A DNA stretch of 64,000 nt, taken from assembly GCF_017741815.1 (NCBI RefSeq), contig NZ_JAGHMF010000007.1, positions 62,001 through 126,000 on the forward strand. The letters are read 5' to 3'. Positions 1 to 8,434 of the stretch are shown here, piece after piece; position 1 is the stretch's first letter, and each line of letters starts with the position of its first letter. Below the pieces are notes generated by a model. The model searched no databases and was not told where the DNA came from. It was given only the letters and a program-made list of their open reading frames with translations. The position numbers and the translations under genes were made by a program. The DNA is from Rhizobium sp. 16-488-2b (lineage in GTDB: Bacteria; Pseudomonadota; Alphaproteobacteria; Rhizobiales; Rhizobiaceae).

Positions 1-811
1 TGCCGACGCCGAATAGCACCATCATGACGGCCACCATGCCGGGCTGCAGCATGGCGACATCGGTGGTGGTGTCGGCGATATAGCTGAACATCGCGAACAT
101 GCCGCCGTAGCCGACGGCCGCAATCGCAAGTGTCAGCAATACCTGCGGGCGCTTGAAGGCGCCGAGTTCGCGCATGAAGCTTGCACCCTCGGACACCTCA
201 TCGCGCGGCACGTAGTACCAGATCAGCGCCATGGTCACGAGGCCGATCACGCCGACAGCGGTAAACGCGACGCGCCAGTCTAGCGACTGGCCGAAGAAGG
301 TGGCGAGCGGTGTGCCGAGCAGCGTCGCGATCGTCAGGCCCAGCATGACGCGGCCAACGGCGCGGGCGCGCTTGTGCACCGGCACCATCGATGCGGCGAC
401 GATCGCGGCCACGCCGAAATAGGCGCCGTGCGGCAGGCCGGTGATGAAGCGCAGCACGGTGAAGCTCTCGAACGAGGGAGCCATGGCGCTCGTGATATTG
501 CCGACGGCGAAGATCCCCATCAGCAGCAAGAGCAGCGAGCGGCGCGCCATCTTGGCGGCCAGAACGGCAATCACGGGAGCGCCGATGACCACGCCCAGTG
601 CATAGGCGCTGATGACATAACCGGCCTGCGGGATGGTGACGGAAAACGTGCCGGCGACATCGGGAAGCAGGCCCATGATCGCGAATTCGCCGGTGCCGAT
701 CCCGAAGCCGCCACAGGCCAGCGCCAGCTGCACAAGTGCGACCGCCATGGGCGAGGGCGCCTCGGAGACGGGGATGTCGGCGATGGAATCGTTTACGGCG
801 ACCTGGCTCAA
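1..811 (-). CDS. MFS transporter, DHA1 (AraJ-like) family, 3' end cut by window edge
   Basis: Major facilitator superfamily permease of the inner membrane, probably a proton-driven exporter of drugs or sugars; the substrate cannot be read from sequence. Reading down from 811 gives about 270 codons of alternating hydrophobic segments, including an N-terminal stretch GTGEFAIMGLLPDVA typical of the DHA1/AraJ branch and the segment FITGLPHGAYFGVAA seen in these exporters. Only about two thirds of a usual 400-residue protein lies inside the window; the C-terminal helices run off position 1. I chose the TTG at 811 because AAGGAG lies 7 bases upstream and no in-frame ATG precedes the first helix; an internal ATG (MAVALVQL) is a weaker alternative. 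It diverges from the lipid kinase gene. Confidence 0.8.
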   Translation of the reverse strand, partial: MSQVAVNDSIADIPVSEAPSPMAVALVQLALACGGFGIGTGEFAIMGLLPDVAGTFSVTIPQAGYVISAYALGVVIGAPVIAVLAAKMARRSLLLLLMGIFAVGNITSAMAPSFESFTVLRFITGLPHGAYFGVAAIVAASMVPVHKRARAVGRVMLGLTIATLLGTPLATFFGQSLDWRVAFTAVGVIGLVTMALIWYYVPRDEVSEGASFMRELGAFKRPQVLLTLAIAAVGYGGMFAMFSYIADTTTDVAMLQPGMVAVMMVLFGVG

Positions 812-1110
812 GCGCGAGCTCCTTCGGCATGCAATGGCTTGGAACAGTCGCGCAATGAAGTGTCACTGCCGGACGGACAAGCGGAAAATGAGGGAGATGG
901 AGCGCCTGCTCCAACGCGGTATTAATTTACGATTTGTTGGGAGCCGTCATGTGCGTTTTATGCAGCGCAGCATCCCGCCAGGCGCATACGTGGGTGGCGT
1001 GGCGGCAGAACGCGCGCGTAACGGCGTCATTTGACATGCCATCTGCTTGAAATTGCACGCACAGCAACCATGTCTAAGCAGCGCGTCAGCCGATGAATAA
1101 CGGGAATTCG

Positions 1111-2055
1111 ATGAAGCTTATAGGTTTTTTCAACCGCGATGGCGGCACCTTTCGCACGACCGACATGGAGGCGTACGAGAAACATGCCGAACGGGTGTTT
1201 CGCGAAGCCGGCCATGATTTCGAGGCAGTGGTGTTTCCCGGCAAGGAGATCGTCCCGGCCATGGAGCGTGCCGCGCGGCGAGACGACATCGACGGCATCG
1301 TCGCCGGCGGCGGCGACGGCACCATCTCGGCCGCATCGTCCATCGCCTGGAAGAACGGCGTGGCGCTCGGCGTGATCCCGGCCGGGACGATGAACCTGTT
1401 TGCGCGATCGCTGCGCATTCCGCTCGATATCTGGCAGGCGCTCGATGTTCTGGCTTCGGGCGAGGTCGATCATGTCGATATCGCCAGCGCCAACGACCGC
1501 CCCTTCATCCACCAGTTTTCCGCCGGCCTGCATGCGCGCATGGTGCGCTATCGCAATTCCTACAGCTATCGGTCCCGGCTTGGAAAAATGCGCGCCAGCA
1601 CCCGCGCGGCCTTCGGCGTCGTGCTCAATCCGCCGGAATTCGAGGTCGAGTTTGAGGCTATAGGCATCAAGGAACGCCGCAAGGTCTCTGCCGTGTCGGT
1701 ATCGAACAATCCATTCGGCGAGAACGCGCTGCTTTATGCGGATACGCTGACATCAGGCGAACTCGGCTTCTACACCGCCAAGCCCTTGAAGCCATGGGGC
1801 GTGGCGCGGCTTGCCATCGATCTCCTGCGCGGAAAGGTGAGGGAGAACGCCGACGTGATGATCATGCACCCGGCCGAAGTGCATCTGCACTTCCCGAAGG
1901 TGCACTCCAAGGCCAATTGCGTCATGGACGGCGAGCTTTTGCCGCTCGCCCGCGACGTCGCGCTGAAGCTGCATCCCGGCGAACTCAAGGTTCTCGTCCG
2001 GCAGGGGCTCGCCGCTCAGGTCGATGAGGCAGAACGCCGCGAACCGACGTCTTAG
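1111..2055 (+). CDS. Diacylglycerol kinase family lipid kinase (DAGKc domain)
   Basis: Cytoplasmic or membrane-associated kinase that phosphorylates a lipid such as diacylglycerol or a sphingoid base; the exact substrate is not predictable. The DAG-kinase catalytic domain is clear: GGGDGT at about residues 66-71 binds nucleotide, and PAGTMN at 90-95 is the family's second conserved motif. Length (314 residues) is normal for the bacterial DgkB/YegS group. An ATG at 1093 (MNNGNS...) also opens the frame, but the ATG at 1111 has GGGA at a better distance and homologues begin MKLIGF, as I recall the family. It stands alone between a divergent MFS gene and a convergent glutamine-synthetase-like gene, which ends 4 bases inside its 3' end. 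Confidence 0.88.
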   Translation: MKLIGFFNRDGGTFRTTDMEAYEKHAERVFREAGHDFEAVVFPGKEIVPAMERAARRDDIDGIVAGGGDGTISAASSIAWKNGVALGVIPAGTMNLFARSLRIPLDIWQALDVLASGEVDHVDIASANDRPFIHQFSAGLHARMVRYRNSYSYRSRLGKMRASTRAAFGVVLNPPEFEVEFEAIGIKERRKVSAVSVSNNPFGENALLYADTLTSGELGFYTAKPLKPWGVARLAIDLLRGKVRENADVMIMHPAEVHLHFPKVHSKANCVMDGELLPLARDVALKLHPGELKVLVRQGLAAQVDEAERREPTS

Positions 2056-3404
2056 AGACGCGGCAGATAGGTGCGGTAATCGAAGTCGGAAACGGTGCGG
2101 AGGTGCGTGATCGCCTCTTTCCGCTTCGTGTCGCCGTAGAGCCTCTGATAGGCCTTGCCGAAGACATCCGCGATGAACGGCGACGCCCTGAACGTTTCGA
2201 CCGCCGTCAGGAAGTCATGCGTCAGCTTGGTCGTATTGTCAGGCATATGCGACGGCGTCGTCTCCTCGCCGGGGTCGAGCTCATTGTCGAGCCCGAGCAA
2301 CATGCCGCCTAAAATGGCCGCGAGCAGCAGATAGGGGTTGGCGTCGGCACCGGCAACGCGGTGTTCGATGCGAGCCGCCGGGCCGTTCTTGTCGGGAATG
2401 CGGATCGCCGTACCGCGATGCCCGTAGCCCCAGGTAAGATCCACAGGCGCGAAGGACCCGGGCTGGAAGCGGCGGTAGGAATTGGCGAAGGGCGCGAACA
2501 CCAGCTGCGCGTCGCGCATGCTCTGCAGCATCCCGGCGCACACCGATTTCAGCTTCGTCGCCTCGCCACCCCCAGCGTCGAGGATATTGCGCCCATCGCG
2601 GTCGATGATGCTGGCATGCACATGCAGTCCTGAGCCGGCGTGATCCGAATAGGGTTTGGCCATGCAGGTGGATTTTAGCCCGTGCTTCCGCGCCGCCTGC
2701 TCCACGATCCGCTTCAGGTAGATGCAGTCGTCGGCGGCAGCCAGCGCGTCGGCGCGGTGCAAAAGGTTGATCTCGAACTGGCCGGGGCCGAATTCCGCCG
2801 TCGTCGCGTCCGCCGGCAGCGCTTGCGCCTTCGCGTATGCGCGCACCGTCTGCAGATAGTCGTCGAGCGCATCGACAGCATTCATGTCGTAAAGCTGGAA
2901 GCCGTTCGGATCGCCCTGGTAGGTCAGGCTCGCCGGCGGCATCGGCCGGCCGGTCTCGCGCCAGTCCGGCGCAACCACGTAGAACTCGAGCTCCGTGGCG
3001 ACGACAGGCGTCAGCCCGCGTTCAGCATAGCGGTTCAGCACCGATTGCAGGATGGCGCGCGGGTCCATGAAGCTCGGGGTCCCGTCGAACTCATGCATGG
3101 TGGCGAGCACCTGGACGGAGCCTTCGGGCGCCCAAGGCATCGGCGTCAGACTGCGCTTGTCGGGAATGCACTGGCCATCGGGATCGCCGACGGAGAGCGA
3201 CAGGCCGGTAATATCATCATTGTCGTCGCCCCAGATATCCAGCGACTGCGTGGAGGAGGGGAGGCGCACTTCGCCGGTCCACACCTTCTTCTGCGCCTCG
3301 AGTGGGATCTGCTTGCCGCGCAGGTCGCCGTTCATGCCGACCAGCAGGATTTCGATGCGCGGATCGCCACCCGCAGCTTTGCCGTGCATGTTGTCGCTCG
3401 CCAT
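2052..3404 (-). CDS. Glutamine synthetase family ligase (GlnT/PuuA-like)
   Basis: Member of the glutamine synthetase fold. The context suggests a gamma-glutamylpolyamine synthetase (PuuA type), which joins glutamate to putrescine or a related amine with ATP. The N-terminal beta-grasp region is followed by the catalytic domain with ATELEFYV (metal-binding Glu), FGPGQFEINL, HAGSGLHVHASI and the RIEHRVAGADANPYL segment. About 450 residues matches PuuA/GlnT rather than housekeeping GlnA (about 470). The ATG at 3404 (MASDNMHGK) is preferred over a TTG at 3434, though its GAGGGG is rather far upstream (12 bases). It diverges across 83 bp from a putrescine-type aminotransferase, which supports a polyamine role. 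GlnT-like glutamine synthesis is the main alternative. Confidence 0.85.
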   Translation of the reverse strand: MASDNMHGKAAGGDPRIEILLVGMNGDLRGKQIPLEAQKKVWTGEVRLPSSTQSLDIWGDDNDDITGLSLSVGDPDGQCIPDKRSLTPMPWAPEGSVQVLATMHEFDGTPSFMDPRAILQSVLNRYAERGLTPVVATELEFYVVAPDWRETGRPMPPASLTYQGDPNGFQLYDMNAVDALDDYLQTVRAYAKAQALPADATTAEFGPGQFEINLLHRADALAAADDCIYLKRIVEQAARKHGLKSTCMAKPYSDHAGSGLHVHASIIDRDGRNILDAGGGEATKLKSVCAGMLQSMRDAQLVFAPFANSYRRFQPGSFAPVDLTWGYGHRGTAIRIPDKNGPAARIEHRVAGADANPYLLLAAILGGMLLGLDNELDPGEETTPSHMPDNTTKLTHDFLTAVETFRASPFIADVFGKAYQRLYGDTKRKEAITHLRTVSDFDYRTYLPRL

Positions 3405-3487
3405 GATCTTGAAAATCCCCTCGGACAAGGCCAAGGTCGTAGCTCATTGGGAAGAGGCTTTCAATATCCGAGGGTGTTTAGCAAATC
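3405..3487. promoter_or_regulatory. Shared divergent promoter region of the polyamine gene pair
   Basis: An 83-bp gap between the two divergent starts must carry both promoters unless these overlap the coding ends. I see no strong -35/-10 pair or obvious palindrome, so only the arrangement supports this. Confidence 0.4.
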
Positions 3488-4855
3488 ATGTCTGATACTT
3501 ACGCGCGCTCCAATCTCGCCGCCATCGATGCCGCTCATCATCTGCATCCGTTCTCCGATATGAAGAAGCTGAATGCGGACGGCACCCGCATCATCCAGCG
3601 CGGCGAGGGCGTGCACGTCTGGGACAATCACGGCCGCAAATATCTCGATGGTTTTGCCGGCCTCTGGTGCGTCAATGTCGGCTATGGCCGTAACGAGATC
3701 ACCGAGGCCGTGGCGCGGCAGATGAACGAACTGCCCTATTACAACACCTTCTTCGGCACTACGACGACGCCGACGACATTGCTTGCCGAAAAGGTCACGG
3801 CCCATGCCGGCCCGCGTTTCAACCACGTCTTCTTCACCGGCTCCGGTTCCGAGGCCAACGACACATGGTTTCGCATGGCCCGCGTCTACTGGAGCGCCAT
3901 CGGCCAGCCGTCGAAGAAGATCGTCATCGCGCGCAAGAACGGCTATCACGGCTCGACCGTCGCCGGCGCCAGCCTCGGCGGCATGAAATACATGCACGAG
4001 CAGGGCCACCTGCCGATCGAGGGCATCGTCCATATCGGCCAGCCCTATTGGTATGGCGAGGGTGGCGAGCTCTCTCCGGCCGAATTCGGCCTCAAGGTCG
4101 CACGCGAGCTCGAAGCGAAGATCGATGAACTCGGCGAAAACAACGTTGCCGCCTTCGTGGCCGAGCCGGTGCAGGGCGCGGGCGGCGTGATCATCCCGCC
4201 GGAAACCTACTGGCCCGAGATCGCCCGCATCTGCAAGGCGCGCAACATCCTGCTCGTTGCCGACGAGGTGATCTGCGGCTTCGGCCGTCTCGGCGAATGG
4301 TTCGGTCACCAGTATTTCCGCGTCGAGCCCGATCTTGCGCCGATCGCCAAGGGCCTGTCGTCAGGTTATCTCCCGATCGGCGGCGTGCTGGTCAGCGACC
4401 GCGTCGCCAATGTCCTGATCAACGAGGTCGGCGATTTCAACCACGGCTTCACCTACTCCGGCCACCCCGTCTGCGCCGCCGCCGCGCTAGAGAACCTCAG
4501 GATCATCGAGGACGAGAAGCTGGTAGAGCGTGTCCGCGACGATATCGGTCCTTACTTCGCCAAGGTCTGGGGCGCGCTCGGCGAGCACGACCTCGTCGGT
4601 CAGGTCCAGAGCATCGGCCTGATGGCAGCGCTGCAGCTTGCCGCCGACAAGAAGACTCGCACCCGTTACGAGAAGCCCGATGCCGTCGGCACGCTCGTGC
4701 GCAATCACGCGCTCGCCAATGGCCTCATCCTGCGCGCCACAGGCGACCGCATGCTCGCATCCCCGCCACTCATCATCAGCCATGAGGAGGTCGACGAGAT
4801 GGGACGCATCGCCAAGCTCGCGCTGGACGCGGCGTGGAAGGAGCTGAAGGCTTGA
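3488..4855 (+). CDS. Class III aminotransferase, putrescine/polyamine:pyruvate type (SpuC-like)
   Basis: PLP-dependent omega-aminotransferase of fold type I, class III, most like putrescine-pyruvate transaminase SpuC, which converts a terminal amine to an aldehyde. Visible features: GSGSEANDT phosphate-binding segment (about residues 118-126), NGYHGSTVAG, the cofactor aspartate in LLVADEVICGFGR (D259), and the Schiff-base lysine in PIAKGLSSGY (K288). Full length at 455 residues. The start ATG at 3488 has only a weak Shine-Dalgarno. Its divergent neighbour is a PuuA-like ligase, so the two genes may represent alternative or sequential steps of polyamine use controlled from the shared 83-bp intergenic region. 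Substrate assignment is inference from family and context. Confidence 0.88.
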   Translation: MSDTYARSNLAAIDAAHHLHPFSDMKKLNADGTRIIQRGEGVHVWDNHGRKYLDGFAGLWCVNVGYGRNEITEAVARQMNELPYYNTFFGTTTTPTTLLAEKVTAHAGPRFNHVFFTGSGSEANDTWFRMARVYWSAIGQPSKKIVIARKNGYHGSTVAGASLGGMKYMHEQGHLPIEGIVHIGQPYWYGEGGELSPAEFGLKVARELEAKIDELGENNVAAFVAEPVQGAGGVIIPPETYWPEIARICKARNILLVADEVICGFGRLGEWFGHQYFRVEPDLAPIAKGLSSGYLPIGGVLVSDRVANVLINEVGDFNHGFTYSGHPVCAAAALENLRIIEDEKLVERVRDDIGPYFAKVWGALGEHDLVGQVQSIGLMAALQLAADKKTRTRYEKPDAVGTLVRNHALANGLILRATGDRMLASPPLIISHEEVDEMGRIAKLALDAAWKELKA

Positions 4856-4862
4856 GGTCCGC

Positions 4863-6365
4863 TTACTTCGGATAGATCCAGACGTAGCTGAACCCGACCT
4901 GATCTTCCTGTCGTCCCCGGTGATAGGGGACGGAGGTGCTCTTCACGTCGACGGCGCTATATCGCTCGCCGAGATTTTGCGTGATCCATTCAGCCAGCAG
5001 GGGCGGCAAAGCCTCTCCGCTGTCCTTGGTGATCCACACCATCAGGATCGGCCGGTCAGCTGTCCACTCGTAGGCGATCTTCATATTGTCGAAGAACCGC
5101 GACATCAGCGGCACATTCGGCCATTGCAGGTGAAGATTGCCAGCCGGCAGCCAGCTGTCGGTCACGATGAGACCCGGCGTCTTGCTCTCCTCAGCAGCAA
5201 TGTGTTTGGCAAAGCCGCTATAGGGCACGTTGTATGCCTCGTACCGACCAAACAGGGTGGGCAGGTTCGGCCTGGCGAGCAACGCCGCCGGGATGAGGAT
5301 CATCAGAACCAGCGGCACGACGATGAAGCGGCGGAAGTGACTATCAGAGCGATGGCCGGCAGCCTGCATCTTCAAGCAGAAATAGATCGGCATGAGGAAC
5401 AGGAATGGCAACAGCCATCGGTCGCGCAGCGAGGTCATGCCGATCGTGACGACCAGAACGAGCACCAGAAGCGCGATAGTGACGAACAGAGCCGTGAAGA
5501 ACTGTGTCCATTCGGAGGATGCACGAAGGCTATTCCAGAAGGAGCGGCCGAAGACGATCGCGTAGACGATGACCGTTGGCGCCATGATGACCAAGACAAG
5601 CCGCAGAAACTTGAATGGCCCCTGCACCAACTTCGCAAACGCCGTGTCTGGTGCTTCCTGCTTCATGATCCCGAGTGTGCGCCCGGAGGCGATGTCGAGA
5701 TTGTGCAGCAACCAGAGCCCGTGCGGTAGAAAGATCAGCACCGCAAGCGCGATCGACAGCAGGAAACGCCGATCCATGATCCGCGCGCGTCCTTGCGGGT
5801 GCAGCCATACGGCTGGCATTGCGGCCACTGCGACGAGCGTGAAATTGTATTTCGACAGCATCCCCAATCCAAGCGCCAGCCCCATGAAGGCATAGGAGCC
5901 GAGCGACGGCGCCTTCAGCGTCTTGATCACGCCATAGAGAAACAGGTTGATCGTCAGAAGCTGGATGACGGTATGCGTAAGGTCGCGCTGCGCTTCCCAG
6001 AAGAGCTGCGGAATGGTCAGCAGCGAAAGCGTCGCGATGACAGCGTAAAGCTTGTCCTCGAGCACCTCGCGGGCAAGCTTGTAGTAGGTCAGGTAGACGA
6101 GAAAGAGCACCAGGTTCTTGGTCGCGGAGACAGTCGCCAGCGACAGGCCGAAGAACCAGACGACGATCGACTGCAGCCAGTTATAGAGCGGCGGCTGCGA
6201 ATCATAGCCGAGCGTCAGCCACTGCGAGACGAACGCCTGCTGCGATTCGTCAAATCTCAGGCCGTGTGGCTGCAAGAGCCGAACAATAAACTGGATGAGG
6301 AAATACCCGGCGATCAGCCAGACGACGGCATCCGGCTTGCGCGCCAGGAGATTACGCATTCTCAT
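4863..6365 (-). CDS. GT-C glycosyltransferase, family 39/83 (ArnT/PMT_2-like)
   Basis: Polytopic inner-membrane glycosyltransferase that uses a polyprenyl-phosphate sugar to modify a periplasmic acceptor. About a dozen hydrophobic segments follow the first periplasmic loop RFDESQQAFVSQW, whose acidic pair is the GT-C catalytic motif, and the loop SQPPLYNWLQ is the usual PMT_2 signature. Length (500) fits ArnT/RgtA-D-type enzymes. Its start overlaps the end of the upstream GT2 gene; ATG codons at 6365 and 6359 are both possible, and GACGGGA favours 6359. In rhizobia, related enzymes transfer galacturonic acid from dodecaprenyl phosphate to lipid A or core; that role here is inference from family and operon structure only. 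Confidence 0.87.
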   Translation of the reverse strand: MRMRNLLARKPDAVVWLIAGYFLIQFIVRLLQPHGLRFDESQQAFVSQWLTLGYDSQPPLYNWLQSIVVWFFGLSLATVSATKNLVLFLVYLTYYKLAREVLEDKLYAVIATLSLLTIPQLFWEAQRDLTHTVIQLLTINLFLYGVIKTLKAPSLGSYAFMGLALGLGMLSKYNFTLVAVAAMPAVWLHPQGRARIMDRRFLLSIALAVLIFLPHGLWLLHNLDIASGRTLGIMKQEAPDTAFAKLVQGPFKFLRLVLVIMAPTVIVYAIVFGRSFWNSLRASSEWTQFFTALFVTIALLVLVLVVTIGMTSLRDRWLLPFLFLMPIYFCLKMQAAGHRSDSHFRRFIVVPLVLMILIPAALLARPNLPTLFGRYEAYNVPYSGFAKHIAAEESKTPGLIVTDSWLPAGNLHLQWPNVPLMSRFFDNMKIAYEWTADRPILMVWITKDSGEALPPLLAEWITQNLGERYSAVDVKSTSVPYHRGRQEDQVGFSYVWIYPK

Positions 6366-7371
6366 TCCCGTCGAAGATCCGCTGGACGATATAGTTGGGC
6401 GAGACGTCGTCGCGGTAGTAGGTACGCGCGATCATTTCGGCCAGAATACCGGTCGTGATCATCTGCACCGACGACAGAAGAAGGACGACGCCGACCATCA
6501 GCATCGGTCGGGCTCCGATATCGTTGCCCATGATGAACTTGTCGAAGAACAGATAGATCAGGATCAGCGCCGACAAGGCGCCGAGCCCGAGGCCCAGCGA
6601 GCCGAAGAAATGGCCCGGACGCGCCTTGTAGCGCATGAAGAACATCACCGAGAGCAGATCGAGGATAACCCGGAACGTGCGCGAGATGCCGTATTTCGAT
6701 TGGCCATGCGCGCGGGCATGGTGGGTGACCACCATTTCGCCGATGCGTGAGCTCGGGACGACGCCCGCGACCCAGGCCGGAATGAAGCGGTGCATCTCGC
6801 CCATCAGCTTCACCTGTTTGATGACCGAGGTGCGGTAGATCTTCAGGCTGCAGCCATAGTCGTGCAGCTTGACGCCAGTGATGCGGCCGATGAGGTAATT
6901 CGCGCACCATGAAGGGATCTTGCGCAGCAAAAGCCCGTCCTGACGGTTCTTGCGCCAGCCGACGAGCAGGTCGAGTTCGCGACGCTCAAGTTCGGCGACC
7001 ATGTGCGGGATGTCGTTCGGATCGTTCTGGAGGTCGCCGTCCATGGTGGCGATCAGGCGGCCGGTGGCCGCGTCGATGCCGGCCTGCATGGCGGCGGTCT
7101 GGCCGAAGTTGCGCTGCAGCGCCACGATGCGGAGCGACAGGCCGTCGCGACCGATATGCTTGCGGGCATTGACGAGCGTGGCGTCGGTGCTGCCATCATC
7201 GACCAGGATGAGTTCCCAGCGGTCGGGGTAGCGTGTCATCGCCGAGCAGATGCGATCGACCAGCGGGCCAACGCTCTCTTCTTCGTTGAAGACGGGGACG
7301 ACCAGCGATAGTTCGACGGGAGCAGCGGCGTCGATCGCGCCTGAAAGTGTTTCTGCCGTTGTCTGCAACAC
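6352..7371 (-). CDS. GT2 polyprenyl-phosphate glycosyltransferase (DPM1/ArnC/RgtE-like)
   Basis: Transfers a sugar from a nucleotide donor to polyprenyl phosphate at the cytoplasmic face, making the lipid-linked donor for a GT-C enzyme. The GT2 domain (about residues 20-240) shows VVPVFNEEESV, LVDDGSTDAT and the DxD-type MDGDLQNDP; two C-terminal membrane helices (about 240-310) anchor it. Length 339 is typical of ArnC/GtrB/RgtE proteins. The GTG start at 7371 has AGGAG 7 bases upstream. Overlap with the GT39 gene implies co-transcription and coupling. The sugar is unknown; galacturonate, as in R. leguminosarum RgtE, is a reasonable guess rather than a finding. Confidence 0.88.
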   Translation of the reverse strand: MLQTTAETLSGAIDAAAPVELSLVVPVFNEEESVGPLVDRICSAMTRYPDRWELILVDDGSTDATLVNARKHIGRDGLSLRIVALQRNFGQTAAMQAGIDAATGRLIATMDGDLQNDPNDIPHMVAELERRELDLLVGWRKNRQDGLLLRKIPSWCANYLIGRITGVKLHDYGCSLKIYRTSVIKQVKLMGEMHRFIPAWVAGVVPSSRIGEMVVTHHARAHGQSKYGISRTFRVILDLLSVMFFMRYKARPGHFFGSLGLGLGALSALILIYLFFDKFIMGNDIGARPMLMVGVVLLLSSVQMITTGILAEMIARTYYRDDVSPNYIVQRIFDGNENA

Positions 7372-7437
7372 GTATTTCTCCTAAAACGCCGCCCAGTGGT
7401 GCCGCTCTTCTGTCGGCCGAAGGCAGGAAGCTAGTAC

Positions 7438-8400
7438 ATGAAGTCTCCGGTGGTTGCCAGCCGACAATCCTGGTTCGCACGCAATCGAATGCTGCTGTTC
7501 ACAGTCATAATTGTCATAGTCTACGCCGCCTTCATCGAGTGGTTCTGGGGCTGGTCGACCATTCTGCGGCAATGGGCCGAAGTAGGCGCTCCGACGATCA
7601 TCGCGGCGCTCGCTCTTCTTACCAGCACCTATTTCCTGCGCACCTGGCGCACCTATGATTACTTCCCGCGCGAAACCAGCGGCCGCTTTCCGGCGCTTTT
7701 CCGTGTGACTCAAGTGCACAATCTCCTGAATATCATGCTGCCATTTCGAACCGGCGAGACCAGCTTTCCATTGCTGATGCGCACCGAATTCGGAATCCCG
7801 CTTGCGCGCGGAACGGCGGCGCTGCTTGTCATGCGTCTTCTTGACCTTCATGCGTTGTTCGCCGCCGCCGGCATCGGCTTCGCGATCGCGTCGTCGCACA
7901 AGCTGGTCGCATGGCTGCTCTGGGCCGCATTCCTGCTGCTGCCGGTCATAGCGTTTGCGGCGCGCAAGCCGCTCGTGGGCGTTGCCGCGAAGCTCCTGCC
8001 GAGGAAATTGCAGCATTTCGTCGTCGAGATCGAAAACGGTCTGCCGGCGAATGCATCTGCCTTCGCGCGCGCTTGGGCGATGACGGTCATCAACTGGCTG
8101 GTCAAGGTGCTGGTGCTTGCCTGGGCGCTACGGCTGATGGGCGTCGTGCCGGCGGCTGCAAGCTTCGGTGGCGCGCTTGGCGGCGAGCTGTCGTCCGTAC
8201 TGCCGATGCATGCCCCTGGCGGTGTCGGCACCTATCCGGCGGGCATAACGGCAGGCGCCGTTGCCTTCGGCGCATCGAGCAATGCCGCGGATATCGCGGC
8301 ACTCGCTCGGGCAAGCATCAATGCTCATCTGCTGATCATCGTTTCCGCGCTCACGGGAACGGCAATCTCCTTGCCGTTCGGTCGCAATCGCGCCACGTGA
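7438..8400 (+). CDS. Flippase-like membrane protein (lysylphosphatidylglycerol synthase TM region, UPF0104)
   Basis: Integral membrane protein with roughly 7-8 hydrophobic helices and no soluble enzymatic domain. The segments VHNLLNIMLPFRTGE and LPMHAPGGVGTYPAG are the signature of the AglD/MprF membrane-domain family, members of which are thought to move lipid-linked molecules across the membrane. Length (320) is normal. It diverges from the GT2-GT39 pair with a 66-bp gap and carries GGAA upstream of its ATG, so it may supply the flipping step for the same polyprenyl sugar. That link is inference. It converges with AMP nucleosidase. Confidence 0.82.
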   Translation: MKSPVVASRQSWFARNRMLLFTVIIVIVYAAFIEWFWGWSTILRQWAEVGAPTIIAALALLTSTYFLRTWRTYDYFPRETSGRFPALFRVTQVHNLLNIMLPFRTGETSFPLLMRTEFGIPLARGTAALLVMRLLDLHALFAAAGIGFAIASSHKLVAWLLWAAFLLLPVIAFAARKPLVGVAAKLLPRKLQHFVVEIENGLPANASAFARAWAMTVINWLVKVLVLAWALRLMGVVPAAASFGGALGGELSSVLPMHAPGGVGTYPAGITAGAVAFGASSNAADIAALARASINAHLLIIVSALTGTAISLPFGRNRAT

Positions 8401-8406
8401 GGCAAG

Positions 8407-8434
8407 CGAGGCGGCCTATTGGAAGGCCGTCTCG
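8407..8434. terminator. Hairpin at the flippase/amn convergent junction (possible terminator)
   Basis: A 10-bp stem (CGAGGCGGCC / GGCCGTCTCG, one G-T pair) with an 8-base loop lies just after the flippase stop and includes the amn stop codon. There is no T-run on either side, so a termination role is uncertain. Confidence 0.35.
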
